Shown here: piece by piece, positions 32,786-41,273 of the stretch | Layout: each line of letters begins with the position of its first letter | How positions within the stretch are numbered: position 1 is the stretch's first letter | Assembly: GCA_958431815.1 (NCBI GenBank) | Contig: CAUASB010000006.1 | Coordinates: 1 to 64,000 of the forward strand | DNA: 64,000 bases | Source: an uncultured Eggerthella sp. | GTDB taxonomy: Bacteria; Actinomycetota; Coriobacteriia; Coriobacteriales; Eggerthellaceae | Direction: 5' to 3' | The notes under the pieces: generated by a model | Databases searched by the model: none | Told to the model about the DNA's origin: nothing | The model's input: only the letters and a program-made list of their open reading frames with translations | Program-made: the position numbers and the translations under genes

Positions 32786-34009
32786 TTATGAATCGGAGCC
32801 CAACGTTACGTTCACTGTGTTCTCCTGGCCACCTCGGTTGTAGGTGACGCTTACGCTGTCACCCACGTTGTGGGAACGGACCGCCAAAACCAAATCGGAA
32901 GAAGAGGAAATGGTGGTGTCGCCCAGTTTCGTGATGATGTCGCCTTCCTGGATGCCGGCATTTGCGGCAGAGGAGCCGACGCTTACGCTGGTCACATAGG
33001 CGCCCGAGTCAACGGGAAGGTTGTAACGCTTGGCAAGCTGGCTGTTAACCGTGGTGCCGGAAATACCCAGCTGGGCATGAGAGGGCGTCTTGCCGTCGAT
33101 GATCTGCTGCGCGATGTTCATGGCGTAATCAACCGGGATTGCAAAACCCACGCCGGAGCTGGAGCCGGAAGAGGAAGCGATGAGGGTGTTCACGCCGATG
33201 AGCTTACCGTCCTTGTCTACCAAGGCACCACCGGAATTGCCGGGATTGATTGCCGCATCGGTCTGAATCATGTTGGTGTACACCGCGCTCGACCCACTGC
33301 TGCTATCGTTCAGCGCCGAAGTGGTACGGCTGGTGGCCGAAACGATACCCGTGGAAACGGACTGTTCCAAACCGAACGGGCTGCCTACCGCCATAACCCA
33401 TTCGCCAACCGTAAGGTCGGAAGAAGAGCCGATTTCGATAGCGGTAAGGTCGTTGGCGTCGATTTTCAGAACGGCCAGGTCGCTTGACTCGTCGGTGCCC
33501 ACCACCTTGGCGGTGTACTCGCTGCCGTTGGCGTTCACCTTCAGCTGATCGGCGTCTTCGATAACGTGATAGTTGGTAAGGATGTAGCCGTCAGAGGAAA
33601 GGATGATGCCCGAGCCCAAAGAGGATTCCTCCAGCTGATCGGACGAAGACTGGCCCATCATGCCAAAAGCACTCTGGCTGGACTGCTTGGTGTACACATC
33701 GATGTTCACCACCGAAGGAAGGCATTTCTGGGACACCGCTTCAGCAAGCGTGGTGTCTTCCCCGTTCACCGTGATGTTCGTTCCACTGCCGTCGCTGCCC
33801 AATACCGTGGAAGAACCCGGGCGGATGAAGGAATAGATGCCCAGAACCAGGATGCAAGCCAACGCCGCACCGCCAAACGCGATAAGAAACGTCTTCAAGC
33901 TCGAGTGACCCTTTTTCGAAGGCGTATCGGGCTGCTGTTGGGGCGTGCCTTGGCCGTCCCACCCATTGGGGGGAACGGGCGCACCCGAGGAATTGCCTTG
34001 TTCGTACAT
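32786..34009 (-). CDS. HtrA/DegP-type serine protease with PDZ domain
   Basis: Membrane-anchored envelope quality-control protease. The 407-residue protein has a Pro/Gln-rich cytoplasmic start, one helix (about 40-62), a trypsin-like domain with catalytic His in LTNYHVI, Asp in SSDLAVL and Ser in NPGNSGGA, and one C-terminal PDZ domain. This is the DegS/HtrA layout of actinobacteria. The strong terminator after it and the one before it make it a single-gene transcript. Confidence 0.93.
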   Translation of the reverse strand: MYEQGNSSGAPVPPNGWDGQGTPQQQPDTPSKKGHSSLKTFLIAFGGAALACILVLGIYSFIRPGSSTVLGSDGSGTNITVNGEDTTLAEAVSQKCLPSVVNIDVYTKQSSQSAFGMMGQSSSDQLEESSLGSGIILSSDGYILTNYHVIEDADQLKVNANGSEYTAKVVGTDESSDLAVLKIDANDLTAIEIGSSSDLTVGEWVMAVGSPFGLEQSVSTGIVSATSRTTSALNDSSSGSSAVYTNMIQTDAAINPGNSGGALVDKDGKLIGVNTLIASSSGSSSGVGFAIPVDYAMNIAQQIIDGKTPSHAQLGISGTTVNSQLAKRYNLPVDSGAYVTSVSVGSSAANAGIQEGDIITKLGDTTISSSSDLVLAVRSHNVGDSVSVTYNRGGQENTVNVTLGSDS

Positions 34010-34076
34010 GCAGTGCTCCTTGAATACGTATGCTGTTCCGCATAAGCGGATTTACTTACAAAACCCAGGATAAAAA

Positions 34077-34112
34077 GAAACGGAAGGCAAGGTAAAACCC
34101 GCCTTCCGTTTG
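34077..34112 (-). terminator. Terminator after the amino-acid-binding lipoprotein
   Basis: AAACGGAAGGC and GCCTTCCGTTT form an 11-bp stem; the minus-strand side continues with CTTTTT. Confidence 0.85.
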
Positions 34113-34160
34113 TTGACGTTACGACACCTTTTCAACAAAGGGCCTTTATTTGGCACCCGT

Positions 34161-35207
34161 TTAGTTTCCCGAACCACTCGTTGTGCTCTTGGTGCTTGTG
34201 CTGGTACCCGTACCGCTGCCCGAAGAAGTACCGGAGGCAGCAGAGTTAGAGGTCGAGCTTGTGTTGTTCGACGACGAGGTAGTAGCGTTCGAAGCAGAGT
34301 TGGAGCTACCAGAGGTGGCAGTGGTCGTACTTGCCGTACCAGTAGAAGACGTTGCAGAGCTCGTGGTGTCGGAGCTGGAAGAATCGCTCTTGGTGGACTT
34401 GATTACCTTCAGCGAGGAAATATCCGCCTGGTCGCCAAGCCACTTCTTCTGGATAACGCTGATAACGCCGCCGCTCTTCAACGAGCTGAGCGCCTCGGAA
34501 ACCGCCTGCTGCAAAGCAGTGTTGGTGGTGGTTGCCGCCACACTATAGGAAGAAGGATCCTGCAACAACGCCACAGGATATGCCTGCACCGTAGAGGAAT
34601 GCACCACGTATTCGCCGATGGTGCTATCGGCAGCAACATAGTTCACCGAGCCCGTTTGCAGCGACTCGAACGCACTTTGCAGATCGGTGGTGTTGCGCAG
34701 GCAGCTTTCACCGTAATGATCGGAAACCTCCCAGGCGCTCATGGAAGAGGACTGGGCAGCAACCGAAAACGCACCCGAGGAAGTGGGGGCCGTCGCGTTC
34801 TGCGTGAGCGAGAACAGGGCAACTGCCGAGCTCATATACGAATCGGACGTCCAATACGCAGAGCTTGACTTCGACACGCCCATGACGATATCGACATTGT
34901 CCTTGGAAAAGGCGCTATCAACCGAAGAGCCAACATCCACCAATTCCAGTTTGAGGCCCATTTCATCGGCAATGGCAGCAGCGATGTCGACGTCGATGCC
35001 GACAATGGAACCGGAGGATTCCGCTGCATAAGGGGCATTCGATGCATTGACGCCCACACGCAAGGTGCCCGACGACTTCAGGGCAGAATTGCTTACTGCC
35101 TGATCTTTCGTCTGAGGCGTGTATGTGCCGGATGAGCAGCCGACAAGGGCCACCGCCATGGAAAGCGCCACCACCAGCGTAGCAACGAGAACCGATGCGC
35201 GTTTCAT
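34161..35207 (-). CDS. Amino-acid-type ABC substrate-binding lipoprotein with Ser/Thr-rich tail
   Basis: A 348-residue family 3 solute-binding lipoprotein. A signal peptide ends in the lipobox ALVGC (Cys 24). The binding domain shows TLRVGVNASNAPYAA and IVGIDVDIAAAIADEMG. After the domain (about residue 270) comes a tail of about 75 residues made almost only of Ser, Thr, Ala, Gly and Asn. ATG 35207 follows AAGGGA. No permease or ATPase gene is adjacent, so the partner transporter, if any, is elsewhere; the ligand is unknown. Confidence 0.85.
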   Translation of the reverse strand: MKRASVLVATLVVALSMAVALVGCSSGTYTPQTKDQAVSNSALKSSGTLRVGVNASNAPYAAESSGSIVGIDVDIAAAIADEMGLKLELVDVGSSVDSAFSKDNVDIVMGVSKSSSAYWTSDSYMSSAVALFSLTQNATAPTSSGAFSVAAQSSSMSAWEVSDHYGESCLRNTTDLQSAFESLQTGSVNYVAADSTIGEYVVHSSTVQAYPVALLQDPSSYSVAATTTNTALQQAVSEALSSLKSGGVISVIQKKWLGDQADISSLKVIKSTKSDSSSSDTTSSATSSTGTASTTTATSGSSNSASNATTSSSNNTSSTSNSAASGTSSGSGTGTSTSTKSTTSGSGN

Positions 35208-35641
35208 CGAATTATCCCTTCTTGGTACCAACGTATAAACCCTTCCAGCTGACCTGGTCTTTGACCCCACACTCGCATACTGGAACCAAGCCCGCGAAAA
35301 GCGGACATCGTCCTCTCGTTCGTGCAACCCTATGTTGCGAAAACTCGAACGGTACGTCTTACCTCTAGGATGCGCCATGCTCGTTTCGGAGAACCGATAA
35401 CTTACGTGGATCCTTTTGACCGCATCTGCCTTGGACTAGGAAAAACCGCAACCACAGACCTGGAAAGAGCATTCCTAGTTTAGCAGAATGGGCAACTAAC
35501 GCCCGGGGAAGGAGCCATCACGCACGCTTTTCCCATATCCTTCGCATTTCTTTCCCATCTCGTTGATAGGTTCAATGAGAAATGGGGCATTACACCTCAG
35601 AACCGCAACGCCAGTTGAACGCGCGGGGAGGGCAAAGGCCA
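35208..35641. other. Intergenic region without a recognised feature
   Basis: About 430 nt between the divergent lipoprotein and comF genes. Short open frames here have no site or conserved sequence. I see no convincing promoter motif, riboswitch or repeat. Confidence 0.5.
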
Positions 35642-36403
35642 ATGACTCTATCGAAGCAAATACGCAATTCGTTGGTGCTCTTGCGCGCAGGAATCGAAGA
35701 AATGGTTTGGCCCACTCGCTGCGTTGTCTGCGATTTGCCGGGGGAATTGGTTTGCAGAAGATGTACTCTTGCGCTGCCGTACCTCGATCAGCTGCTTGCA
35801 TGCCCCACCTGCGGAGCACCCTGGGGACGTTCCATCTGCTGCGAATGCAACGCCCAGACGCTGCGTTGGAAGGGGCTGGAAAGGTTCCCCTTGGACGGCT
35901 GTGCTTCAGCGTTGATGCTTTCGGCGGAATCGAAACGCATCGTCACCGCTTTCAAAGACCGCGGCGAGCAGTTGCTATCTGCGGTTATTGCCCAGCACCT
36001 GGCCGATATGCTGCCCTGTTCGTGGGCGGAAAACGCGCTGTTCGTACCTATACCCGCTCGAAAAAACGCAATCCGCCAGCGAGGCTTCGACCATGTTTCG
36101 CTTATCGCCTCTGAGCTTTCACGCATCACCGGCATCCCATCGGCGAACGCGCTCTGCGCCCTTCCCCGCCGCGACCAACGCGCCCTCGACGCGCGCGAGC
36201 GCCTTGCGAACATGGCCGGCTCATTCGCTTTGAATCCTGCCGCGCTACGGGAGCAAGCCCTTAAACGCCGCATGGGCGCACGCACCTGCATCATCCTGGT
36301 CGACGACGTGTTCACCACTGGTGCGACCCTGTTCACCGCCGCCGAGGCGCTGCGGCCTTTGCTCCCAGAAAAAATCTACGCCCTGACATTCATCAGGGCG
36401 TAG
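35642..36403 (+). CDS. ComF-family phosphoribosyltransferase-like protein
   Basis: A 253-residue protein with an N-terminal zinc-finger region (CVVCDLPG, CRRC, CPTCGAPW, CCEC) and a C-terminal type I phosphoribosyltransferase fold with RQRGFDHV and the PRPP loop ILVDDVFTTGAT. Relatives (ComFC, GntX) act in natural transformation, where ComFC helps bring DNA into the cytoplasm. No comFA or other competence gene is visible in the window. ATG 35642 follows AAAGG; a longer frame upstream has no site. Confidence 0.85.
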   Translation: MTLSKQIRNSLVLLRAGIEEMVWPTRCVVCDLPGELVCRRCTLALPYLDQLLACPTCGAPWGRSICCECNAQTLRWKGLERFPLDGCASALMLSAESKRIVTAFKDRGEQLLSAVIAQHLADMLPCSWAENALFVPIPARKNAIRQRGFDHVSLIASELSRITGIPSANALCALPRRDQRALDARERLANMAGSFALNPAALREQALKRRMGARTCIILVDDVFTTGATLFTAAEALRPLLPEKIYALTFIRA

Positions 36404-36422
36404 AGGCATCGAAGCGAGGTAA

Positions 36423-37736
36423 CTAGATGCGATCCTTCGCGTTCGCTTGAGCAAACTCCTGCACATCCACCGAAATGCTGTGCTGAATAGGCTTCCAGGA
36501 TGCCTTCTTCACCAGCGCAACCAATGCGATGGGGATGTAGGTGATCATGAACAGCGGGAACGTGAACATGTAGAAGATCTTCTTGCGTGCCGGCGCATGG
36601 ATGTTGTCCCACTCGGTAAAGGTGGTAAGCGCACCGAACATGAACATGAACAACGTGAAGTTGAACAGGCAGAAGAAGATCGAGGAAAGCGAAGAGGTGA
36701 TCATCACGCCCGTAGACATAACGCCCGTGATGCCCAGCACCGCGATGATGGCGTTGAACACGATGGTGATGATGGTGAGCAGCATAGCTGGGCAGATGGT
36801 CATCAGCATGTCGTAGCAGGCGAAACGCGAGCCCTTCGGGTTGGTGAAAATGCCCTTCACCAGCTTGCCACCGTACCCGAAGAACACCTGATAGAAGCCC
36901 TTGGCCCAACGGAAGCGCTGGTTCCAGGAATCGCGGAAAGTCAGCGGCTGCTCATCGTAGAGCATGGCGGTAGGCGTATAGGCGATGCGGCGTCCTTGAA
37001 TGATAGATGCCGTAGAGAACTCGATGTCCTCGGTGAGCATGTGGTATTTCCAGCCGCCCATCTCGTCGATGATCTTGGCGCTGATAAAGAAGCCGGTACC
37101 CGATACCGCGCAGCTGGTGCCCAAGGTAAGACGCGCCTGGGAAAGGTACTTTGCCTCGCGCATGAACCACACGGCATAACCTGCGGTAATCCAGTTCGAA
37201 CCGTAGTTCTTGGAGTTACGGTAGCTGGTAGAAGCCACAGCGCCGTTATCGAACGTCTTGTTCATCTCGCGGAAGTAGTTCACATCGAGCACGTTGTCGG
37301 CATCGAAAACGAAGTACGCCTCGTACTCGTTTTCGCTGTAATACTGACGGATGCAGGAAAAGCCGTAATCAAGGGCATAGCCCTTGCCGATGTGCTCGGT
37401 GTTGAAGCGTGGGAACACGATGGCGCCGGCTTCCTGGGCAACAGCCGCAGTATTGTCGGTGCAGTTGTCGGCCACGACGAAGATGTCGATCAGCTCTTGC
37501 GGATAGTTCTGCACGCGGATGCTATGGATAAGGTCGCCGATAACCGCGTTTTCGTTACGCGCGGCAACGATAACCGCATAGCGATGATTCTTCTTCGCCG
37601 TCAGTTGCGGCGGCTTCTTCGTAAGCGTTACGAACACGTAGAAGATCTGGTACACGTAGCAAATCGAGAACACGAGAAAGACGCAGAAGTTGAAGATGTC
37701 CACAAACGAAAGGGACGAGAAAAACTGGTCTAGCAC
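36423..37736 (-). CDS. Processive membrane glycosyltransferase, family 2
   Basis: A 437-residue membrane enzyme in the cellulose-synthase/poly-N-acetylglucosamine-synthase group. One helix near the N-terminus is followed by a GT-A domain with FDADN (Asp-x-Asp), the acceptor-site TEDIEF, and QRFRWAKG, the Q-x-x-R-W motif of processive polymerising transferases; three to four helices close the protein. GTG 37736 is preferred because AAGGAG lies 5 nt upstream. It converges on comF. The polymer is unknown. Confidence 0.85.
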   Translation of the reverse strand: MLDQFFSSLSFVDIFNFCVFLVFSICYVYQIFYVFVTLTKKPPQLTAKKNHRYAVIVAARNENAVIGDLIHSIRVQNYPQELIDIFVVADNCTDNTAAVAQEAGAIVFPRFNTEHIGKGYALDYGFSCIRQYYSENEYEAYFVFDADNVLDVNYFREMNKTFDNGAVASTSYRNSKNYGSNWITAGYAVWFMREAKYLSQARLTLGTSCAVSGTGFFISAKIIDEMGGWKYHMLTEDIEFSTASIIQGRRIAYTPTAMLYDEQPLTFRDSWNQRFRWAKGFYQVFFGYGGKLVKGIFTNPKGSRFACYDMLMTICPAMLLTIITIVFNAIIAVLGITGVMSTGVMITSSLSSIFFCLFNFTLFMFMFGALTTFTEWDNIHAPARKKIFYMFTFPLFMITYIPIALVALVKKASWKPIQHSISVDVQEFAQANAKDRI

Positions 37737-37976
37737 CAATGCTCCTTTTCCAATGCCTGCTCTGTTCCAAGCAGGCCCCAATACTCCCTAAACCTTTGGT
37801 TGGTTTTGGCGCAGCACAACCTACACCCGTAGGCGTTTCTTGCTTTCGGGATTATAGACGCTTTTTTGTGCAACAGTCAGCCTGCGCCACTCCTTCCCAA
37901 CCAAAATGCGCCTATTGGGTCATTTTCCCGTCACTTCATCACGGCTCCTGCATATCACCTTCACAAATCAACGGCA

Positions 37977-37982
37977 TATAAT
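37977..37982 (+). promoter_or_regulatory. Candidate -10 element of the cupin gene
   Basis: A perfect TATAAT lies 34 nt before the cupin ATG. The -35 region is weak. Confidence 0.4.
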
Positions 37983-38016
37983 GAGCGCAGGGGACCAATC
38001 GAACAAGGAGGACGCT

Positions 38017-38364
38017 ATGCCCATATTCACCAACCGCGAACCGCAGTACGCCGAAAACGTCGAGGGCGGCATCGGCCGTATGCAGCGCGATCGTCTGCTT
38101 GAAGGTGATCAGCTTGGCGGCGAATGCAGCTACGTTGCCCAGATTTCACTCGAACCAGGCTGCTCTATCGGCATTCATCAGCATGTCGGCGATTCCGAGA
38201 TGTACTTCCTTACTTCCGGCACGGCAACGTACACCGAAAACGGCACCGAGTACCAGGTAAAGAAGGGCGATGTCCTGTACTGCCCCGATGGCAGCTTCCA
38301 TGGCATCGTGAACTCTGGCAGCGAAATGCTCAGCTTTGTTGCCGTTATCCAAAAAACCAAGTAA
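38017..38364 (+). CDS. Cupin-domain protein
   Basis: A 115-residue single-domain cupin. Motif 1 is seen around GCSIGIHQHVGDSEMYFLTSG and motif 2 around GDVLYCPDGSFHGIVN, giving the usual His/Glu metal-binding set. Such small cupins can be isomerases, dioxygenases or sensors; the sequence alone does not show which. ATG 38017 follows AAGGAGG at ideal distance. It is followed by a hairpin terminator and then a small gene. Confidence 0.88.
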   Translation: MPIFTNREPQYAENVEGGIGRMQRDRLLEGDQLGGECSYVAQISLEPGCSIGIHQHVGDSEMYFLTSGTATYTENGTEYQVKKGDVLYCPDGSFHGIVNSGSEMLSFVAVIQKTK

Positions 38365-38425
38365 CGGCTGCGTTGCCGCTGCGCCCCACAAGGCACATCA
38401 CCCCTATAATCAAGGAAAAGAAAAC

Positions 38426-38463
38426 GAGCCCCCTATGCTCTGGCATGGCGGGGCTCATGTTTT
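38426..38463 (+). terminator. Terminator after the cupin gene
   Basis: GAGCCCC and GGGGCTC pair around a 17-nt loop with an inner ATG/CAT pair, then ATGTTTT. It separates the cupin from the following small gene. Confidence 0.75.
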
Positions 38464-38482
38464 ACCCTCAAAGGAGATTCCT

Positions 38483-38713
38483 ATGACCTTCGAAGAATTG
38501 GACGAGCAGCAGCTGAAAGCAGCGTTGTGCATGCTGGAGCTTGCCGACATCGAGGCAACTGAGAAGAACGCGCGCCGCTACCTTGACTGGGAGATTCTCT
38601 CGTTTACGGAAGACCCAAACGGGCAGTACTGCTGGTATATGGACGAAGATGGCAATGAGGCGTGCATCAGAGTCGATACTTTGGAGGAAATTGACGTTTC
38701 TGAGTACGAATAG
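38483..38713 (+). CDS. Small acidic hypothetical protein, 76 residues
   Basis: I do not recognise a family. The protein starts MTFEELDEQQLKAALCMLEL, is strongly acidic, has two Trp and ends in EEIDVSEYE. ATG 38483 follows AAAGGAG, and a good terminator lies 2 nt past the stop, both supporting a real gene. A -10-like TATAAT lies at 38405-38410, before the cupin terminator. Confidence 0.6.
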   Translation: MTFEELDEQQLKAALCMLELADIEATEKNARRYLDWEILSFTEDPNGQYCWYMDEDGNEACIRVDTLEEIDVSEYE

Positions 38714-38714
38714 A

Positions 38715-38769
38715 GGGCTGTCCGTTCCCGCTCGGCAGGGATGCGCTCCGGTCCGAGCGAGCCCTTTTT
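38715..38769 (+). terminator. Terminator after the 76-residue gene
   Basis: GGGCT (38715) pairs with AGCCC (38760), with an inner CGCTCG/CGAGCG stem, followed by five Ts. Confidence 0.75.
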
Positions 38770-38790
38770 CGTGTTTCTTTGAAAACTGAG

Positions 38791-38862
38791 GGCGCAGCGA
38801 TAGGATTCGACGCGCGGTTCAGGACATCCCTACACCTTTGGTCGAATGCCTGGGGCTGCGCC
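38791..38862. other. Two-tier inverted repeat of unknown role
   Basis: A 72-nt block with an outer 8-bp perfect stem GGCGCAGC (38791-38798)/GCTGCGCC (38855-38862), a 6/7-nt internal loop, an inner 7-bp perfect stem ATTCGAC (38805)/GTCGAAT (38841) and a 29-nt terminal loop. It does not match the four-copy repeat family. It lies in the gap between convergent units, with no promoter or T-run recognised. Confidence 0.5.
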
Positions 38863-38972
38863 TTGAAGATTTTCGAGAAACCGCGGGATTCTTTACAGGT
38901 CCGAGCACGCACCCGCCAGGCTGGGAACTGCGGAATTTGGCGCCTCATTGCCTCGTTCGTCGGGGGTTGAAA

Positions 38973-39014
38973 GTTCCCTGCTTTCAGCGCCTTTGGCGCG
39001 CGAAAGCAGGGAAC
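38973..39014. repeat. Long hairpin between the 76-residue gene and tRNA-Thr
   Basis: GTTCCCTGCTTTC and GAAAGCAGGGAAC pair perfectly over 13 bp; the loop holds a further AGCGCC/GGCGCG stem. It is stronger than a usual terminator and lacks a long T-run. Confidence 0.65.
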
Positions 39015-39017
39015 ACG

Positions 39018-39051
39018 AAAAAAGCCACCGGGCATTTGCCTGGTGGCTTTT
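39018..39051 (-). terminator. Terminator of tRNA-Thr
   Basis: AAAAGCCACC and GGTGGCTTTT with an inner GGCA/TGCC; on the minus strand it ends in a T-run 11 nt after the tRNA. Confidence 0.88.
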
Positions 39052-39061
39052 GGTTTTTAGA

Positions 39062-39136
39062 TGGTGCCGGCAACAGGAATCGAACCCGCAACCCACTGAT
39101 TACAAATCAGTTGCGCTACCGTTGCGCCATGCCGGC
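39062..39136 (-). tRNA. tRNA-Thr (UGU)
   Basis: A 75-nt cloverleaf with encoded CCA. Acceptor arms GCCGGCA/TGCCGGC pair perfectly; the anticodon loop TTTGTAA gives UGU; the T-loop is TTCGATT. A CATAAT -10-like element lies at 39150-39155 upstream. Confidence 0.96.
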
Positions 39137-39222
39137 AAACCGTTGATCAATTATGCCATAAAAGCGGGGGCATCACGGAAAACGCACTAAATTGGAGCGC
39201 AGGGCGCTATGACCTCTATACC

Positions 39223-40176
39223 CTATAGCACGCCTTCGCCATTGAACGCAGGGACGAAACTTTCCTTCGCCGCATCGCCCTGTTGCCAAAAGTAATCCTC
39301 GATGTCCAAATCATCGGCAAAATCAAGCACCTCTTCGTATTCGCTTTCGGTGACCCTGCCTTCAAGACCGTAGCGCTCCAGGCCTTTTGCAAGCGGCGTG
39401 TACTGGCTCATGATGCTCAGGCGAATGCGCGCGCCATAACGATTGTTCAGTACCTCGAGCGCACGCTTCGACTCCTCCACCCTGCCGGGCAGCACCAAAT
39501 GGCGTACGATAACGCCTTTCCGCAACAACCCTTCTTCGTTTTCCTCCCAGGTAGGCACTTGGGAAACCATGGCGTCAATTGCCGCTAAGGCCACTTCCGG
39601 GTAATGAGGGGCATGCGAGAGCCTGCCTGCCTCAAAGGCAGAAGCGTACTTGAAATCGGCCAAATACACATCGACCAGGCCGTCCATAAGCTGCAACGCC
39701 AGAAGGGAATCGAAACTTGAGGTGTTGTACACCACAGGGATCTTCAATGCATCGCTTTCGCGCAGCTCACACAGCACGGGAGCAATGCCGGGAACGTAAT
39801 GGGTGGGCGTTACCAAGTTGATGTTGGCAGCGTGTTCTTCGTTTTGGAGGCGAAGCAGAGCACCTCTGAACTGGGCGGACGTCACTTCGATCCCCGACCC
39901 GACAACCAATTCCCGGTTCTGGCAATACACGCACTGCAAGGGGCAATGGGAAAAGAACACGGCTCCGCTTCCCCTGTCCCCCACCAAGCAGGGCTCTTCC
40001 CACCAATGGAGGGCAACGCGTCCCAAGCGCAGCACGCTCGAAGCGCCGCATACGCCCACCTGCCCCGCCTCGCGGTTTGCCCCACAGGCGCGGGGACACA
40101 AACGGCAGGCAGCATAAGGGGATTCCCCTTGGAATCCCCTTGCAGAATCGTTCGCTTTTTGATGCACTTCGCTCAC
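39223..40176 (-). CDS. Radical SAM protein, PflA/PflX-like
   Basis: A 317-residue radical SAM enzyme related to pyruvate formate-lyase activators. The N-terminus has four cysteines in CRLCPRACGANREAG and VCGA; the SAM-cluster motif is CPLQCVYC in the C-x3-C-x2-C form; later segments (DVYLADFKYAS, VLPGRVEESKRAL) match PflX-type proteins. No glycyl-radical enzyme gene is adjacent. GTG 40176 is the only plausible start before the conserved Cys region; its ribosome site is weak. It starts 15 nt after the upstream dehydrogenase-like gene. Confidence 0.82.
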   Translation of the reverse strand: MSEVHQKANDSARGFQGESPYAACRLCPRACGANREAGQVGVCGASSVLRLGRVALHWWEEPCLVGDRGSGAVFFSHCPLQCVYCQNRELVVGSGIEVTSAQFRGALLRLQNEEHAANINLVTPTHYVPGIAPVLCELRESDALKIPVVYNTSSFDSLLALQLMDGLVDVYLADFKYASAFEAGRLSHAPHYPEVALAAIDAMVSQVPTWEENEEGLLRKGVIVRHLVLPGRVEESKRALEVLNNRYGARIRLSIMSQYTPLAKGLERYGLEGRVTESEYEEVLDFADDLDIEDYFWQQGDAAKESFVPAFNGEGVL

Positions 40177-40191
40177 AAGTCCAAGCGGCTC

Positions 40192-41181
40192 TTAGTGATG
40201 GTGCTTGCCGCAGCACTCGTGCTCTTCGTGCGGATCGTGACCGCATTCGCATTCGTGCTCTTCGCCGTCTTCGTCTTCGCAGCCGCAATCGCAGCCCTCG
40301 AAAGCACCGTCGGCACGCGACCAGTCGAGGCCATAGCGATTGGTGGTCTCCTCATCGGCGAACACCAGCTTCAAGCCGGCAGGGTCAAGGTCGATGCCGC
40401 CCACCAAAGCCAGCAACTCCATAAGGCGATAGCATGCCTCGGCCTGAGGAAGAATCATCTCTTCGTCTTCCAGCGAAGACAGGGCTGCCGTTGCCTCGGC
40501 CATAAGGTGCTCGATGGTGAAATCGCCATCGTATTCTTCATCAAGAAGAGCCTGGGCGAATGCTTCCTGGGCAGGAGAAATGCTGTTCATGTCGTGCATG
40601 AAATCAACCACGTCTTCAACCATGACGTTCACATCGCGGCCAACGTTGGCAAGCGCCACCTGCGCCTCGACAGCACCAACCAGCGTGGCGCAGCGCTGCA
40701 GGGTAAGGGCAACTTTCGCCTTCTGACCAGCGCCCGCATGGCCCATCCACATCACGCGATGGGCAATGGCATCGAGCATGGGCTTAACCGTTTTGTAGTC
40801 AGCGTCTTCACGACAGCCGGCAACAATGCCCAGGTTCTCACGACTGGCAAACGCTTCCTCGCATACCATGTCGCTCACTACCAAAGGCGCGTCAATGGCG
40901 GAATGGTCGTTCACGCACGCAACGCCGTCAAGCTCACAGGCAAACGATACGGTGGAAGGGCTCAGGTCAACAAGGATCGCGCCCTTCCTGGTGCCGCGAA
41001 TAAGACCTTCGGTGTCGTAGTACAAGTCTTCCAATGCGGAAGTGTTCGTGCAGTAGGTGAACACCACATCGGCATTGTTCAAATCGGTTACCGGAAAGCC
41101 CGCCGCTTCAAGCAGGCCGCTGATGCCGGCACCCACTCGTTCGTCGCCGGCAAACGCAAACGTCAATTCCTGAGCGCTCAT
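40192..41181 (-). CDS. Beta-hydroxyacid dehydrogenase-like protein with Cys/His-rich C-terminal tail
   Basis: A 329-residue Rossmann-fold protein resembling 6-phosphogluconate/3-hydroxyisobutyrate dehydrogenases. The nucleotide site begins TFAFAGDERVGAGI (the Gly motif is loose), DLSPST is the usual active-site loop and GHAGAGQKAKVALTL carries the catalytic-Lys region. The last 35 or so residues contain seven Cys and seven His (for example GCDCGCEDEDG and ECCGKHHH), a likely metal-binding tail. The start at 41181 has an AGAGAGG site. The substrate is unknown. Confidence 0.75.
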   Translation of the reverse strand: MSAQELTFAFAGDERVGAGISGLLEAAGFPVTDLNNADVVFTYCTNTSALEDLYYDTEGLIRGTRKGAILVDLSPSTVSFACELDGVACVNDHSAIDAPLVVSDMVCEEAFASRENLGIVAGCREDADYKTVKPMLDAIAHRVMWMGHAGAGQKAKVALTLQRCATLVGAVEAQVALANVGRDVNVMVEDVVDFMHDMNSISPAQEAFAQALLDEEYDGDFTIEHLMAEATAALSSLEDEEMILPQAEACYRLMELLALVGGIDLDPAGLKLVFADEETTNRYGLDWSRADGAFEGCDCGCEDEDGEEHECECGHDPHEEHECCGKHHH

Positions 41182-41273
41182 ATGCGCACATCCTCTCTAA
41201 GTTATACAGATTCACCCAGCCCAAAACGCACCGAATCGATCCTGCAGGGCGGATTCAGCACGAAACGTGCGGT

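Noticed and set aside
38791..38862. A tRNA or tRNA remnant
   Set aside because: The outer stem recalls an acceptor stem, but there is no D-arm, no T-loop and no anticodon arm.
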